Of a stretch of 6,682 bases of DNA, positions 6,369 to 6,682 are shown in pieces; position 1 is the first letter of the stretch, and every line of letters begins with the position of its first letter. Position numbers and translations under genes: made by a program. The notes below the pieces were generated by a model. That model made no database searches. It saw only the letters and a list, made by a program, of their open reading frames with translations, and was not told where the DNA came from. This stretch comes from Nitrosomonadales bacterium (GTDB lineage: Bacteria; Pseudomonadota; Gammaproteobacteria; Burkholderiales; SG8-41), in NCBI GenBank assembly GCA_009885185.1, contig VFLF01000897.1:1-6682 (forward strand), given 5' to 3'.

Positions 6369-6682
6369 GATTTCCCGCTGAGGATGAAGCGCGCATCGAC
6401 AGCGACAGCAGCCGTCGCCGACACAATCAGTGGATTGATATCTGCTTCCTTGATGTCATCTGCGTGCCGCATCAGCAACCCGTTTTCGCCGCCTACTTTC
6501 AGCAGCACATCGACGATGGCATCGCGTGACACGGCCTTGCGTCCGCGCGCGCCGTCAAGTATGGCCGCCCCCTTCAACTCGGCAAGCATTTCCTGTGCGT
6601 CAAGGCGCGTGATCGGGCAAATACGAAACGACACATCGGCCAGCACTTCAACAAAAATTCCGCCCAGTCCCACCATCACCAG
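6365..6682 (-). CDS. NDP-forming acyl-CoA synthetase, beta (ATP-grasp) subunit, C-terminal part
   Basis: The last 105 residues of a gene that enters from the high-coordinate edge, so no start is visible; the first codon seen is CTG (6682-6680). The segment matches the C-terminal half of the ATP-grasp domain of ADP-forming acyl-CoA synthetases. It has LVMVGLGGIFVEVLADVSFR at visible residues 1-20, LKGAAILDGARG (36-47) and EADINPLIV (79-87). The D and N of DINPL are the expected magnesium/nucleotide ligands of the fold. In this enzyme class the beta subunit binds the nucleotide and exchanges phosphate with the histidine of the alpha subunit, encoded next. A free-standing ATP-grasp subunit of this type is usually about 220-240 residues, so roughly half is probably missing. 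A fusion with other domains upstream cannot be excluded. Confidence 0.92.
   Translation of the reverse strand: MVMVGLGGIFVEVLADVSFRICPITRLDAQEMLAELKGAAILDGARGRKAVSRDAIVDVLLKVGGENGLLMRHADDIKEADINPLIVSATAAVAVDARFILSGKS

Noticed and set aside
1..6682. Mobile element, CRISPR array, tRNA/rRNA gene, or defence system
   Set aside because: No transposase or integrase frame, no regularly spaced repeats, no RNA gene signature and no toxin, nuclease or helicase motifs were seen; nearly every base lies in the seven metabolic and transport genes.

Overview
The window reads as part of one long minus-strand operon from a proteobacterium, most likely a betaproteobacterium of the Burkholderiales. This rests on three substrate-binding proteins of the TctC/Bug family, a family greatly expanded in that order, next to CaiB/BaiF and acyl-CoA enzymes of the type common there. 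The organism assignment is an inference from gene content; there is no rRNA or other taxonomic marker.

In transcription order (high to low coordinates) there are seven genes, all on the minus strand. They are the 3' end of an ATP-grasp (beta) subunit of an NDP-forming acyl-CoA synthetase (6682-6365); the matching CoA-binding/phosphohistidine (alpha) subunit (6368-4911); a TctC protein, here copy A (4907-3945); a CaiB/BaiF-type CoA transferase (3929-2697); two adjacent, closely related TctC proteins, copies B (2704-1721) and C (about 1688-624); and the 5' part of a biotin-dependent acyl-CoA carboxylase carboxyltransferase subunit (571 to the window edge). Junctions are tight: a 4-base ATGA overlap, a TGA-GTG-ATG junction, a 15-base gap, an 8-base overlap, a spacer of 32 to 98 bases depending on the start chosen for copy C, and a 52-base gap. 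I saw no terminator, no opposing gene and no mobile element. No stretch over 300 bases lacks a gene.

Together the genes suggest a pathway for a carboxylic acid. Periplasmic TctC proteins would capture the acid. It would be converted to a CoA thioester by the nucleotide-driven synthetase, by the CoA transferase, or by both at different steps, and then carboxylated by a biotin enzyme. The substrate cannot be read from the sequence. The membrane subunits TctA and TctB and the biotin carboxylase/carrier partner are not in the window.

The points most worth a second look are the three TctC genes split around a CoA transferase, the unclear start of TctC copy C (an SD-preceded CTG fits better than any ATG), and two different CoA-activating enzymes in one operon. 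I see no defence system, CRISPR array, RNA gene or other clearly novel system.
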